64,000 nt of DNA from JAHJQQ01 sp963737555 (GCA_963737555.1 CAVTTB010000005.1:237019-301018); one strand, 5' to 3'. Positions 34,505 to 43,996 are shown, numbered from the stretch's first letter. Notes: generated from the letters alone by a model not told the origin. Program-made: numbers and translations.

Positions 34505-36244
34505 TTAATAGACGTCGTGCATGGTGTTATTGACGTTGAACTTACCGGTCGGCGTGATCAAGCGCTTATCCTTGATAACGGCCTTCAGCTTGCGGGTCTT
34601 GTCATCGATCACGACAATCGCCGATTCCTGGTTACTGCCACTCCACACCGAGAACCACACCTCGTCGCCGGCCTCATTGTATTCCGGCTGCACGACGCGT
34701 TTCGGTCCTTCGCCCAGGGCCGCCATGCCGGCGATGTCCAGAACCTCGAAGCCCTTGTCCAGATTATTGATGTCGAACACCGCAACCGATTGACTGATCT
34801 TCTCGTCGGGATTCAGTGCCGTATCGACATACAGATTGGTGGACTTCGGATGGGTCTTGATGAACAACGAACCACCACCCTGACCCTTGAGGTTACGCAC
34901 CACCTTCCAGGCGTTGTCCTTGTGATCTTCGGGATCGGTGCCGATCACCGCGATACCCTCGTCGCCCAGATCGCTGGTCGCCCAGACTGGACCGTACTTG
35001 GGATCATTGAAGTTGGCGCCACGTCCCGGATGCGGGATCTTGCCGACATCGACCAGAGCCTCCAGCTCGCCCTCTTTCGAATCGACGACGGCGATCTTGT
35101 TGGACTGATTGGCCGCGGTCATGTAATACCGCTTGGTCGAATCCCAGCCACCGTCGTGCAGGAAGCGTGCGGCGCCGATCTCGGTGATCTTGATGTTGTC
35201 CAGATCCTCGTAGTTGGCCAGCAGGATCTTGCCGGTCTCCTTGACGTTGATGATGAACTCCGGATGCTCATGCGAGGACACAATGGCGGCCACACGCGGT
35301 TCCGGATGGTATTCCTGCGTGTCGACCGTCATGCCGCGGGTGGAGACGATCTTCTTCGGCTCCAGGGTGTCGCCGTCCATGATCACGAACTGCGGCGGCC
35401 AGTAGGTACCGGCGATCGCGTACTTGTCTTCGTAGCCCTTGTACTTGGAGGTCTCGACCGAACGCGCCTCCAGACCGACCTTGATGACCGCAACGTTGGC
35501 CGGTTCTTTCATCCACAAGTCGATGAGATTGATCTGCGCATCGCGGCCGATCACGAACAGATAGCGACCGGAGGCCGACATGCGCGAAATGTGCACGGCG
35601 TACCCGGTCTCGATGGTGGAGATAATTTTCTTGCTGTCGCCGTCGATCAGCGCGATCTTGCCATCATCACGCAGTGTCACCGAGAACAGATTGCTCAGCT
35701 TGAGATCGTTCTCCTGTTTCTTGGGACGCTTGTCGGGTGGCACCAGAACCTTCCAGCTCGCCTTCATGTCCGCCAGGCTGTATTCCGGCGGGATCGGCGG
35801 CTCGTGCTGAAGAAAGCGCGCCATCAGATCCACTTCCGCTTCGGTCAATGCACCGGAGGTTCCCCAGTTGGGCATGCCCGCCGGCGAACCGAAACTAATG
35901 AATGCTTTCAGATACTCGGTGCCACGCACTTGCGTGATGTCGGTGGTCAACGGCTTGCCGGTCGCACCCTTGCGCAACACACCATGACAGCCGGCGCAGC
36001 GCTCGAAATAGATCTGCTTAGCCTTCACGAATTCTGCCTCAGTCACGGCTGGCGCATTCGGCGATACCGTTTCCTGCACATCGCCCGGCTTGATCGGTAC
36101 CGGTGCGCCCTTGTAACGCATCTCGCCCGGCGAAGTCCCCGGGTGTTCGCCTTCGGCGGCCTGCGCATTGATGCTACCGAATGTCAGGGTCATTGCAGCG
36201 ACGAGCGTCAACAACCGCGCGCCGTGGGTCATACTATGTTTCAT
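34505..36244 (-). CDS. nirS: NirS, cytochrome cd1 nitrite reductase
   Basis: This 579-residue periplasmic enzyme reduces nitrite to NO. A signal peptide (ending NAQA) and a cytochrome c domain with CAGCH (YFERCAGCHGVLRKGATGKP; Met in SPAGMPNWG) precede the d1 propeller. Active-site His residues are visible in VSSHEHPEFIINV and RFLHDGGWDSTKR. Start ATG 36244 has AAGGAG. A perfect FNR-type box lies 75 bp upstream. The gene is unbroken and full length. Confidence 0.97.
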   Translation of the reverse strand: MKHSMTHGARLLTLVAAMTLTFGSINAQAAEGEHPGTSPGEMRYKGAPVPIKPGDVQETVSPNAPAVTEAEFVKAKQIYFERCAGCHGVLRKGATGKPLTTDITQVRGTEYLKAFISFGSPAGMPNWGTSGALTEAEVDLMARFLQHEPPIPPEYSLADMKASWKVLVPPDKRPKKQENDLKLSNLFSVTLRDDGKIALIDGDSKKIISTIETGYAVHISRMSASGRYLFVIGRDAQINLIDLWMKEPANVAVIKVGLEARSVETSKYKGYEDKYAIAGTYWPPQFVIMDGDTLEPKKIVSTRGMTVDTQEYHPEPRVAAIVSSHEHPEFIINVKETGKILLANYEDLDNIKITEIGAARFLHDGGWDSTKRYYMTAANQSNKIAVVDSKEGELEALVDVGKIPHPGRGANFNDPKYGPVWATSDLGDEGIAVIGTDPEDHKDNAWKVVRNLKGQGGGSLFIKTHPKSTNLYVDTALNPDEKISQSVAVFDINNLDKGFEVLDIAGMAALGEGPKRVVQPEYNEAGDEVWFSVWSGSNQESAIVVIDDKTRKLKAVIKDKRLITPTGKFNVNNTMHDVY

Positions 36245-36318
36245 GGTATCGCTCCTTATCCAGTTGGTGAGTCTGCTCAGTCTGATGCGTATTTAGTCCT
36301 TTGCTTGCCGGGTACGCC

Positions 36319-36332
36319 TTGATGTAGATCAA
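36319..36332 (-). promoter_or_regulatory. FNR-type box upstream of nirS
   Basis: TTGATGTAGATCAA matches the FNR consensus TTGAT-N4-ATCAA in all ten positions. It is 75 bp from the nirS start and downstream of the nirI stop (36359), so it most likely drives the nirS-E-C-F-D-L-G-H-J-N unit. Confidence 0.8.
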
Positions 36333-36358
36333 CGGGGTAATATATAAGGTTTTGCGGG

Positions 36359-38071
36359 TCAATCCTTTGTCGTATCGCCGCGCGCTGATGCGTCCTCGGC
36401 GCCTGCGTCGTCCTCGCTGTCAAGATCGCGACCCAGGATTTGTTCCTGAGAACGGAAACTCAATACCATTTCCTCGGCCAGTTCGCGTGCGCGTACACCT
36501 TTCTCGCGGCGCTTGCGGCGCTGCGTCAGCGGCGGACATTTTTTGTCGTTCCAGTAGGTCACCTGACAGTCTAGACAATAATGGCATTCGTTGGCGTTGA
36601 TCTCGCCGGTCGCGTTGATGGCGCGCACTTCGCATTCGTTGGCACAGATCTGACACGGCTTGCCGCACTCCTTGCGTCGACGCAACCAGTCGAATAAACG
36701 CTGCCGGGCCGGAATCGCCAACGCCGCGCCGAGTGGGCACAGGTATTTGCAATAGAATTTACGATTAACGACCGAGATCATCAGCAACACGGCGGCGTAC
36801 AGCAGATAACCCCACTCACGCTGGAAGCGCAGCGTCATCGCCGTCTTGAACGGCTCTACCTCCGCATAGCGTTCTGCGGCACCCAACGATTGCAGCGAGA
36901 CACCGAACAGCAACAGCAAGATGACGTATTTGAGCGCCCACAAACGCTCATGAACGACTTCCGGAAATTCCCATTGTTGCACATTGAATTTACGCGCCGT
37001 CTGATTGATTAGCTCCTGCAAGGCGCCGAACGGACACAGCCAACCGCAATACACGCCGCGACCCCACAACAACAGCGTGATGGCGACGAACCCCCACAGG
37101 ATGAACATCAACGGATCGATAAGAAAAGTTTCCCAGCGAAAGTCGTCCGTCATGGCATGCACGAACGTCAGCACATTGATGACCGACAACTGCGCCAGCG
37201 CGTACCAGCCGATGAAGACGACGGTAAACAGTAGATAACCGTCACGCACAAAGATGAGCAACTTTGGATGTTGCGCCAGCCAGTCCTGAAACAGCAATAT
37301 CAATGTCAGCACGATGAGTGCCGCCACTAGCACACCGATGCGGAATAGGCGTTCCTGCCAGACGATGCGCCAGATCGACAAGCTATCGCCTGTTATCATC
37401 ACGCTCTGTGTCTGCGCGCTGCCATCCAGAAGTCCTCGCGCGGCGGCCACGTGCTGCAAAGTTTTACTGATGGTTTGATTGATGACCATCACGGTGATGG
37501 TTGCGCCGGAGATGGCATCGACCGTGGCATAACCCTCGCGCTCATCGCCACCGACTTTAATCCGCTCGCGGGCGCTGAGCCCGCGGTATTGCTCCACATA
37601 CGCGGCCAGTTGCGCCTCGGTAATCCCCGCCTGCAGAATCGGTTCCTCGTGATGCACGATGCGCACACCGACAATGGTCGCCGTCGTATCCAACGCGACC
37701 AGCGTACTGATGGGTTTACCCGAATAGGCGGGGATCGGCAGGATCTGATCGGTGAGGTATACATAGCCGATGATCGCGTCTTTTGCTATCACCGGCGCGA
37801 CACGAGGCTCACCTTCGAACGGCCCGAAATATTCCACCTGCGGGAAAAATTCCCGCACCAGCAGCGTCAAGGACTCGATCTCGGCGACTTTATCCGGAGT
37901 CTCGGCGGCGATTACCGGCATCTGCCAAATCATCTGCCAGATCAGCATGAACCACAGCAGACACAGCCGCTGCCCGTCGCTCCGGCGAAGACATGGTATG
38001 CGTGTCGACAAAAAGGTATTCCTCTGGAAAATTGTCAGGCTCTTTGTACGGTCAGGTCGCCGCGAACTCAT
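36359..38071 (-). CDS. nirI: NirI/NosR-family membrane flavo-iron-sulfur protein
   Basis: The protein has up to 570 residues. A periplasmic FMN-binding domain carries the flavinylation motif SGATIT. Five or six membrane helices follow with two polyferredoxin-like motifs, YCGWLCPFGAL and YCKYLCPLGAALAIP. A cytoplasmic ferredoxin part (CGKPCQICANECEVRAI, CHYCLDCQVTYWNDKKCPP) completes it. NosR and NirI have this architecture; its position upstream of nirS favours NirI, which is needed for nirS expression. The start is uncertain; the signal segment near LCLLWFMLIW could begin further in. Confidence 0.82.
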   Translation of the reverse strand: MSSRRPDRTKSLTIFQRNTFLSTRIPCLRRSDGQRLCLLWFMLIWQMIWQMPVIAAETPDKVAEIESLTLLVREFFPQVEYFGPFEGEPRVAPVIAKDAIIGYVYLTDQILPIPAYSGKPISTLVALDTTATIVGVRIVHHEEPILQAGITEAQLAAYVEQYRGLSARERIKVGGDEREGYATVDAISGATITVMVINQTISKTLQHVAAARGLLDGSAQTQSVMITGDSLSIWRIVWQERLFRIGVLVAALIVLTLILLFQDWLAQHPKLLIFVRDGYLLFTVVFIGWYALAQLSVINVLTFVHAMTDDFRWETFLIDPLMFILWGFVAITLLLWGRGVYCGWLCPFGALQELINQTARKFNVQQWEFPEVVHERLWALKYVILLLLFGVSLQSLGAAERYAEVEPFKTAMTLRFQREWGYLLYAAVLLMISVVNRKFYCKYLCPLGAALAIPARQRLFDWLRRRKECGKPCQICANECEVRAINATGEINANECHYCLDCQVTYWNDKKCPPLTQRRKRREKGVRARELAEEMVLSFRSQEQILGRDLDSEDDAGAEDASARGDTTKD

Positions 38072-38106
38072 TGACCGGCATCAATCCGAGCATGTGCATG
38101 TATGTT

Positions 38107-38484
38107 TCAGAACGGCCACACGGTACGGCTGCGCGCCACAGCGACGATGTACATAAACACCAGCAGCGCCGCCACCCAGGCGATGCCCCGTGTTCGCTTG
38201 CTGCGTCCGAAGCGGAATGCGACCAGGCCGAGCCCGATATACACCAGCAGGGCCACAACCTTGGCCGTCAGCCAGGAATCGACACCGGGATACTGATGAC
38301 TCATCAATGCCAACGTGACCGCGCTCAACAACAACACGGTGTCGACGCCATGCGGCAACACCCGCACCCAAAGCGTCCGCAACCGCTGCGGCGCCGTCAG
38401 CATCCAGATGCCGCGCACAAAGAACAGGCTGAAACTCAGCACTGCACAACCCATGTGCACACCTTTGATGATGACGATGCTCAT
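38107..38484 (-). CDS. SirB2 family membrane protein
   Basis: This 125-residue protein has four membrane helices (MSIVIIKGVHMGCAVLSFSL, LPHGVDTVLLLSAVTLALMS, WLTAKVVALLVYIGLGLVAF, WVAALLVFMYIVAVARSR). The KGVHMGCAVLSF and PHGVDTVLL motifs are typical of the SirB2 family. Function is unknown, but members are common in denitrification and respiration loci. It is 50 bp downstream of the fnr-like gene. Confidence 0.8.
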   Translation of the reverse strand: MSIVIIKGVHMGCAVLSFSLFFVRGIWMLTAPQRLRTLWVRVLPHGVDTVLLLSAVTLALMSHQYPGVDSWLTAKVVALLVYIGLGLVAFRFGRSKRTRGIAWVAALLVFMYIVAVARSRTVWPF

Positions 38485-38535
38485 GTGGCTTTCACTGCGC
38501 GCCAGACGGAATCAATGCCGCACTCTCGGCGCTGC

Positions 38536-39309
38536 TCACACCGTACATGCTTGCACGGCAGCACGTTCGACAGGATGCGCCAGCTCGGAAAGTGTCGCGA
38601 CATCCAACAAGCGCACATGCCGGCCCTGGCTGTCGACCAAACCGTCATCCTGGAGTCGTTTGAACAAACGACACAGCGTCTCGACGGCGATACCCAGATA
38701 ATTGGCGATATCTTTGCGCGACATCGGCAGCTGCAAATCGATGCCCCGTGCCGGTGTCCAGGCTGACGGACCGGCCAGGCTCAGCAGAAAGGTGACGATG
38801 CGCTGCTCGGCATTCTGCTTGCGCAACAGAATCGACAGACTCTGTTCGTGGCGCAGTTGTTCGCTCAATGCGCGGATCATCGCATGCTGCACACCTGCCT
38901 GGCGTTCACCGGGCAGGTGCGGGTTGTCCACATCGACACGGCACACCAGCGTCTCGGTCAATGCGCGCGCGGTATAGGTGTAGGTCCCGCTGTCGATCGC
39001 TTCCAGGCCGACGGTGTCGCCCGGAAAGTGAAAATCGACGACCTGGGTATCTTCCTTCTCCAGCAACGCGTAAGTCTTGATCGCACCTGAGGTGACGGCA
39101 TATACGCCATGGAAGACATCGCCCGCACGAAACAGCGTCTGGCCACTGCCAAGTCGACCGCGGCGCACAAACGTCTTGTCGTCTTCATCACCCGCCAAGG
39201 CGTCACACACGCCTTGCATACTGCACTGGCTGCAAGGCACGCGCGCCTGCCCCAGTGGGGTTGTCACTTGCCGCAACCAATGTTCATTTGCCGGTATATT
39301 TTCAGTCAT
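38536..39309 (-). CDS. FNR-type oxygen-sensing transcriptional regulator
   Basis: This 257-residue Crp/Fnr regulator has the N-terminal cluster motif CSQCSMQGVC (C-x2-C-x5-C) and the central Cys in ETLVCRV, giving the four ligands of an O2-labile [4Fe-4S] cluster. The cNMP-like beta-barrel contains YTARALTETL and the HTH is SRKDIANYLGIAVETLCRLF. The recognition helix reads ETLCR, with Cys in place of the Ser of the FNR motif E-T-x-S-R, while Glu and Arg are kept. Start ATG 39309 has AGGAGA. It is flanked by nor and nir genes, which carry FNR boxes. Confidence 0.92.
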   Translation of the reverse strand: MTENIPANEHWLRQVTTPLGQARVPCSQCSMQGVCDALAGDEDDKTFVRRGRLGSGQTLFRAGDVFHGVYAVTSGAIKTYALLEKEDTQVVDFHFPGDTVGLEAIDSGTYTYTARALTETLVCRVDVDNPHLPGERQAGVQHAMIRALSEQLRHEQSLSILLRKQNAEQRIVTFLLSLAGPSAWTPARGIDLQLPMSRKDIANYLGIAVETLCRLFKRLQDDGLVDSQGRHVRLLDVATLSELAHPVERAAVQACTV

Positions 39310-39329
39310 GACACATCTCCTACAGAACT

Positions 39330-39533
39330 TCAGTCTTCAGTCGGCCCCAACAGCAGATAACGGTAACATTGGCCCGCCATTGCCTTGGACAATCTCAACA
39401 CACCCAGCAGCGCCAAAAATGCCAGTCCGGGCAGCAGTAACAGATTCAGCAGAAACAGCAGCACGACGGTGATCGCCAGCGGCGTGTCTTGTAGAAATTC
39501 CGGCGCGTAACCCGGAGCCAGAACCAGATTCAA
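39330..39533 (-). CDS. Short membrane protein downstream of norQ
   Basis: This 67-residue frame starts at TTG 39533, overlapping the norQ stop. It has one or two hydrophobic segments (TPLAITVVLLFLLNLLLLPG) and ends VLRLSKAMAGQCYRYLLLG. The same ending is present in the 139-residue protein at 52251 (VVGLAKAMAGKHYRYPLLG), so this appears to be an internally shortened relative. The LNLLLLPGLAFLALL part also matches. Function is unknown. Confidence 0.55.
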   Translation of the reverse strand: MNLVLAPGYAPEFLQDTPLAITVVLLFLLNLLLLPGLAFLALLGVLRLSKAMAGQCYRYLLLGPTED

Positions 39534-40348
39534 CGCCCGAAGCTGGCATCGACGACTTCCATCAGGGCCGCCGCTGTTTCCATATCGTCGGTCAACGGCT
39601 CAACCAAGGCGGCACGGCAGGCCACCAGCGGGTCCATGCCGCTGCGTATGAGGGTCGCCGTGTAGACCAACAAACGCGTCGATGCCGCCTCTTCCAGATC
39701 GTGATCTTTGAGTGCGCGCAGATTATTCGCCAGCGCCACCAGACGTTTCGCCAGCAAGGTGTCGATGCCGGTTTCGCCCTGCAGCACACTCACTTCGAGC
39801 TCGGGCGTGGGGAAATCGAAGCGCAACGCCACAAACCGCTGCCGCGTGCTCGGCTTCATGCCTTTCAGCAGATTCTGATAACCGGGGTTATACGACACCA
39901 CGAGCATGAATTCGGGCGGCGCTTCCAACTGTTCGCCGGTGCGCTCGATGGGCAGAATACGGCGGTCATCGGTCAAGGGATGCAGGACAACGGTGGTGTC
40001 CTTGCGCGCTTCGACCACTTCGTCGAGATAACAGATCGCGCCTTCGCGTACCGCGCGCGTGAGCGGGCCGTCGCTCCAGAAGGTGCTGCCATCACCGATC
40101 AGGTGGCGGCCGACCAGATCGGCGGCACTCAGGTCATCGTGACAGGAAACGGTATACAGCGGTCGGCCCAGGTGCGCGGCCATGTAGCGCACGAACCGTG
40201 TCTTGCCACAGCCGGTCGGGCCTTTGATCAGCACCGGCAATCGATTCTGGTAGGCCTGCTCGAACATCGCGACTTCACCGCCGTGCGGTCGGTAGAAGGG
40301 CAGCTCGCGCGTGTCGGTGCCGTCAATAGAGCGCACAGTCGTATCCAT
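39530..40348 (-). CDS. norQ: NorQ/CbbQ-family MoxR AAA+ ATPase
   Basis: This is a 272-residue AAA+ protein with Walker A GPTGCGKTRFV, DEV in ICYLDEVVEARKDTTVVLHP, and the NorQ/CbbQ signature VSYNPGYQNLLKGMKPSTRQRF. It activates NO reductase, usually with a VWA partner (NorD) that is missing from this window. The sequence near 40416 resembles an FNR box. Start ATG 40348. Confidence 0.92.
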   Translation of the reverse strand: MDTTVRSIDGTDTRELPFYRPHGGEVAMFEQAYQNRLPVLIKGPTGCGKTRFVRYMAAHLGRPLYTVSCHDDLSAADLVGRHLIGDGSTFWSDGPLTRAVREGAICYLDEVVEARKDTTVVLHPLTDDRRILPIERTGEQLEAPPEFMLVVSYNPGYQNLLKGMKPSTRQRFVALRFDFPTPELEVSVLQGETGIDTLLAKRLVALANNLRALKDHDLEEAASTRLLVYTATLIRSGMDPLVACRAALVEPLTDDMETAAALMEVVDASFGR

Positions 40349-40415
40349 GAGAATTCCCGCGGCCTGGCCTGCTGAAGATACCGCTTATGAGACACCCACC
40401 CTGCCAGTCACTACC

Positions 40416-40429
40416 TTGACTTAAGTCAG
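40416..40429 (-). promoter_or_regulatory. Imperfect FNR/DNR box upstream of norQ
   Basis: TTGACTTAAGTCAG fits TTGAC-N4-GTCAA in nine of ten positions. It lies 68 bp from the norQ start and beyond the norB terminator, consistent with an independent norQ promoter. Confidence 0.6.
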
Positions 40430-40535
40430 GCCGACCTTTGTTTATGCCATTCCAGTGAATGCCGGCGCTACACCCAGACTTGCTCAGCCAGTAAATTGAC
40501 GATGGGTGGGTCCGTATAACTTGGCTAAAGCCGAC

Positions 40536-40564
40536 GAAAAAGAAAGGCGCCGACGGCGCCTTTC
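40536..40564 (-). terminator. Rho-independent terminator of norCB
   Basis: GAAAGGCGCC / GGCGCCTTTC forms a 10-bp stem with a 3-nt loop, and on the minus strand it is followed by CTTTTT. It lies ~60 bp after the norB stop; a further hairpin (ATGCCGGGC...GCCCGGCAT, ~40580-40619) is between them. Confidence 0.85.
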
Positions 40565-40624
40565 CTCGTACTCGATTATATGAACATGCCGGGCAAGGCC
40601 GATCACCCCCGCCCGGCATTGGCC

Positions 40625-42019
40625 TCAAGACTGCACCGCCTCAGCATCCTTACTGCCGATAAAGAAGCTCATCACGTACAGTATCAGACCGATCATGAAC
40701 ACCAGGCCGGCGCCCTCGCGCATCCAGTAGAACAGGGAGATCTTGTCCTGCACCACCATGAACGCCTGCGGGGCATCGCTGTACCGCTGCAGCCAGACCT
40801 GCAATACACCGGCCGCGGTCAGGAACAAGCGTGATGAACACCATCGACACGGTCATCAACCAGAACGACCACATCTCCAGCACCTGCGACTTCTCGCTGT
40901 TGGCCGCCGCCCGTCCGCGCATCATCGGCATGGCGTAGGAGATCATGGTCAGCACGATCATCACATAGGCACCATAGAAGGCCATGTGACCGTGCGCCGC
41001 CGTGATCTGCGTGCCGTGCGTGTAGAAGTTCACCGGTGCGAGCGTGTGCAGGAAACCCCACACACCGGCGCCGAGGAAGGCCATCACCGCCGTACCCAAG
41101 GCCCACAGCATCGCGGCCTTGTTCGGGATGATTACGCCGACGGCGGTTCTTGACCATGTTGAAGGCAAACACCGTCATCATGAAGAACGGTATCGGTTCC
41201 AGCGCGGAGAAGATCGAACCCCACCACTGCCAGATACTCCGGCGCACCGATCCAGTAGATAGTGATGACCGGTGCCGATGATGCCCGTGATCAAGCGCCA
41301 TGGCGATGATCACGTACAGCCATTTCTCGATGACCTCACGGTCGACGCCGGTGATCTTGATCAGCACAAAGGCGAGGATCGAGGCCATGATCAGTTCCCA
41401 GACGCCCTCCACCCACAGATGCACCACCCACCACCAGTAGAACTTGTCCTGGACCAGATTTTCCGGGTTGTAGAAGGAGAACAGGAAGAACACCGCCAAT
41501 CCGATCAAGCCCGACCAACAGCACCAGACTCACGCTGGTCTTGCGACCTTTGAGGATGGTCATGCCGATGTTGAACAGGAAGCCCAACGCGACAATGACA
41601 ATGCCCATCTTGGTGATGGTCGGCTGTTCCAGGAACTCGCGGCCCATGGTCGGCAGCAGATCATTGCCGGTCATTTGCGCAAGGCTGGCATAGGGCACCA
41701 GCAGATAGCCCAACACCGTCAGCGCGCCGGCGACGAGGAAGATCCAGAACAGTGCCAGCGCCAACTTGGGACTGTACAACTCCCGCTCCGATTCTTCCGG
41801 CATCAGGTAGTACGCCGAGCCCATGAAGCCGAACAGCAGCCACACGATCAGCAGATTGGTGTGCACCATGCGCGCCACGTTGAAGGGAATCTCCGGGAAC
41901 AGAAAATCTCCGACAACATACTGAAGGCCCATGATCAGTCCAAACAGGATCTGACCGATGAACAGACCGATGGCGGCGATGAAGTACGGCTTAGCCACCG
42001 CTTGCGATTGATATTGCAT
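40625..42019 (-). CDS. norB: NorB, cytochrome-c-dependent NO reductase large subunit, about five frameshifts
   Basis: This is the catalytic subunit that makes N2O. Joined frames give ~465 residues: YFIAAIGLFIGQILFGLIMG, the low-spin His in VARMVHTNLLIVWLLFGFMG, then the cNOR signature WWWVVHLWVEGVWELIMASI with the essential Glu, and THGTQITAAHGHMAFYGAYV. Frames change near 41512, 41285, 41230, 41150 and 40825. All the pieces keep cNOR conservation, and norC and norQ flank the gene, so the breaks probably come from base-calling errors rather than loss of function. Start ATG 42019 has GGGAG. Confidence 0.9.
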
Positions 42020-42032
42020 GACAGAATCTCCC

Positions 42033-42458
42033 TTAGCCTTCGATGTTCGGTGGCCAACCAGCGGCGTTGATCTCGGAGCTGTACTTCAGGAACGCGACAA
42101 TGGCGTCGAGCTCCTCTTCGCTGAGATTGAACTGTGGCATCTGTCGACGTCCCGGCGCGCCGGTTGGCTGGATTTTCATCCAGGTCTTGATGAAGTCGCC
42201 GCCACGCCGCTTGTACACATTGCCCAGCTCCGGTGCGAAATACGCACCCTCGCCCAACAGCGTGTGACAGCCGATGCAGTTGTTATCCTCCCAGACTTTC
42301 TTGCCCAAGACGACCTGCTCTGTGAGTGCCGCACGATTGTCGAGCGCCGGAAGCGCCCTGTTGGTGTCGTAGGACAACGCCAGAAACAAGAGAATGAAAA
42401 ACACGCTGCCACCGTAGAAGATGTTGCGTGCCATTGATTTTGTGAATGTGCCACTCAT
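42033..42458 (-). CDS. norC: NorC, NO reductase cytochrome c subunit
   Basis: This is a 141-residue membrane-anchored cytochrome c. One N-terminal helix (NIFYGGSVFFILLFLALSYD) and a periplasmic heme site CIGCH (WEDNNCIGCHTLLGEGAYFA) with Met in RRQMPQFNLS are visible. It delivers electrons to NorB and starts the norCB pair (14-bp gap). An FNR box lies 66 bp upstream. Confidence 0.94.
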   Translation of the reverse strand: MSGTFTKSMARNIFYGGSVFFILLFLALSYDTNRALPALDNRAALTEQVVLGKKVWEDNNCIGCHTLLGEGAYFAPELGNVYKRRGGDFIKTWMKIQPTGAPGRRQMPQFNLSEEELDAIVAFLKYSSEINAAGWPPNIEG

Positions 42459-42523
42459 AACCCAAGTTCTCCATCAGCGGGAAGGGTAATGAGATAGTAG
42501 CAGATGCTGATGGTAAGCCTGCC

Positions 42524-42537
42524 TTGACGTGAATCAA
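42524..42537 (-). promoter_or_regulatory. FNR-type box upstream of norCB
   Basis: TTGACGTGAATCAA matches TTGA(T/C)-N4-(A/G)TCAA and lies 66 bp from the norC start. It is placed in the gap between the GGGHVLQF heme-copper gene and norC. Confidence 0.75.
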
Positions 42538-42625
42538 AAAACTTCAAAGCACACAAGTAATGAGGCTATGCACTTGCGACGGGAGGAACCGCAGTGGAGA
42601 ACAGAGTTCGCAATCCTTCGATGCA

Positions 42626-43996
42626 TCAGTGCCCGGTTTTATGTTCGCGGCGTGTCCGCATCAGTGAGTGGAACACGACCAGCAAAAACATCAGGCCGCC
42701 GATGATGGCGATCAAGCCGCCCAGGCCCATAATGCCCATCGACAGAATGCGCTCCAGCGAGTCCAGGCCTTGCGCAGCGCCCGCGGTCTTGCGTTGCACG
42801 CCGTAACCACCAGACCAAGCCAATCCCGCGATATGCAGCAACTGACCCGCCGCATAAACATAGCATTGCCGTGTTGCCCAACGCTGCGAGACCGCCGTGA
42901 ATCCCAGTTGCGGCAGCAAGTGATAGGTCATGCCCATGAACGCCAGCGTGATACCGACGATGCAACCGTGATAATGCGCGGGCACGGTGACGTTACTGCC
43001 GCTGATGAGGAAACCGATGATACCGCCGGCACCGAACAGCGCAATCGATGTCATCAGCGCCGCGCGTTCCGCGCGCGCGCGCGGTGGCGCGGCATCGGCC
43101 TTCCAGAGTCCCGCGAGCAGCGCCACACCGATCCAGAGCGACGCCAAGCTGCCGCCGAATTCCATCTGCCACGTGAACATGCGCCGATGCTCCATGGAAT
43201 TCACGTCGAAGGCGAGATAGATGATCGGCGTCGCGAATACCGCAAGCAACCCCCACGCAAACAGAAACAGAACCACGCGCGGCCCAACATAGATCGGCAC
43301 ACTCGTGGCGCTGGCAAGCCACAACCAGGCAACCAGCATCAGTTGTGTATGGGTGAATTGCAGCACATGCCCACCACCCCAGAACAGCAGCTCGAAATAT
43401 TCGCCGCCTTGGATGAAGGGCGGCATTTTTGCATAGGACCAGAACAACGCGATATAGGCGATCACGGTCGCAACGACGGCGGTGTTCAGCCCAAAGCGCA
43501 ACGCTCCCGTCCCGGATATCTCCACACCGACCGGGCGTGGAAACAACAGCGAACGCAGCACCAGCAGCGCGATGCCTGCACCGAAGATAAGCAACGCGGC
43601 ATAAAACACCGGCTGCTGCAGGATCGGAATGTAATTGCTCATCAGTGGCCGGGCATCACCGGTGAAGGGGGCGACGGCCATAAGCAGCGCGCCCGTAGCC
43701 GCCAGCAACAACGCGAACCAGCCGCAGCTGCGGCAACGCGTCGCACCGTTCAGGCTCCAGAACACGCCGGCGAAGGCCAGAAACCAGACCAGCACGGAGA
43801 GATCGACATGCACCACCAGGGCCGCGTGAAAGAAATCCGCGAAGGGGATGATGTCTTGCGCATAGGGCGTGCGCGCCAGCACGATGAGCACGGCGAACAG
43901 GCCGGACAAGATCAGTGAGAACAGCCCCAGAAACAACCAACGGCGCGCCTGCGTACGTGCATCGTCATCAGCGATGGGGATGGCGTAATTTGTCAC
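42626..43996 (-). CDS. Heme-copper oxidase superfamily subunit I-like protein, possible divergent NO reductase
   Basis: This protein has ~456 residues and about twelve helices. Low-spin heme His appears in AALVVHVDLSVLVWFLAF (as in cNOR MVHTNLLIVW). The CuB-His region reads WGGGHVLQFTHTQLML, so position +4 after the His is Phe, neither the oxidase Tyr nor the cNOR Glu. The usual His-His pair of the next helix is replaced by NSMEHRRMFTWQM. The heme His pair PAHYHGCIVGITLAFM is kept. No subunit II follows; instead a small membrane protein and a cytochrome b/ferredoxin gene lie upstream. Family placement (G-type NOR) is inference; the start GTG 43996 (GAGG upstream) is tentative. Confidence 0.7.
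   Translation of the reverse strand: MTNYAIPIADDDARTQARRWLFLGLFSLILSGLFAVLIVLARTPYAQDIIPFADFFHAALVVHVDLSVLVWFLAFAGVFWSLNGATRCRSCGWFALLLAATGALLMAVAPFTGDARPLMSNYIPILQQPVFYAALLIFGAGIALLVLRSLLFPRPVGVEISGTGALRFGLNTAVVATVIAYIALFWSYAKMPPFIQGGEYFELLFWGGGHVLQFTHTQLMLVAWLWLASATSVPIYVGPRVVLFLFAWGLLAVFATPIIYLAFDVNSMEHRRMFTWQMEFGGSLASLWIGVALLAGLWKADAAPPRARAERAALMTSIALFGAGGIIGFLISGSNVTVPAHYHGCIVGITLAFMGMTYHLLPQLGFTAVSQRWATRQCYVYAAGQLLHIAGLAWSGGYGVQRKTAGAAQGLDSLERILSMGIMGLGGLIAIIGGLMFLLVVFHSLMRTRREHKTGH

Noticed and set aside
34493..36322. Long open frame (609 codons) on the plus strand opposite nirS
   Set aside because: It is the mirror of the well-conserved nirS on the other strand, is His/Asp/Arg-rich without a domain, and has no ribosome site. 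GC-rich genes often leave such open antisense frames.
40625..42019. norB as a true pseudogene
   Set aside because: All catalytic motifs remain in consecutive pieces, norC and norQ are intact, and the frame changes are many and minimal, which is more like sequence error than decay.
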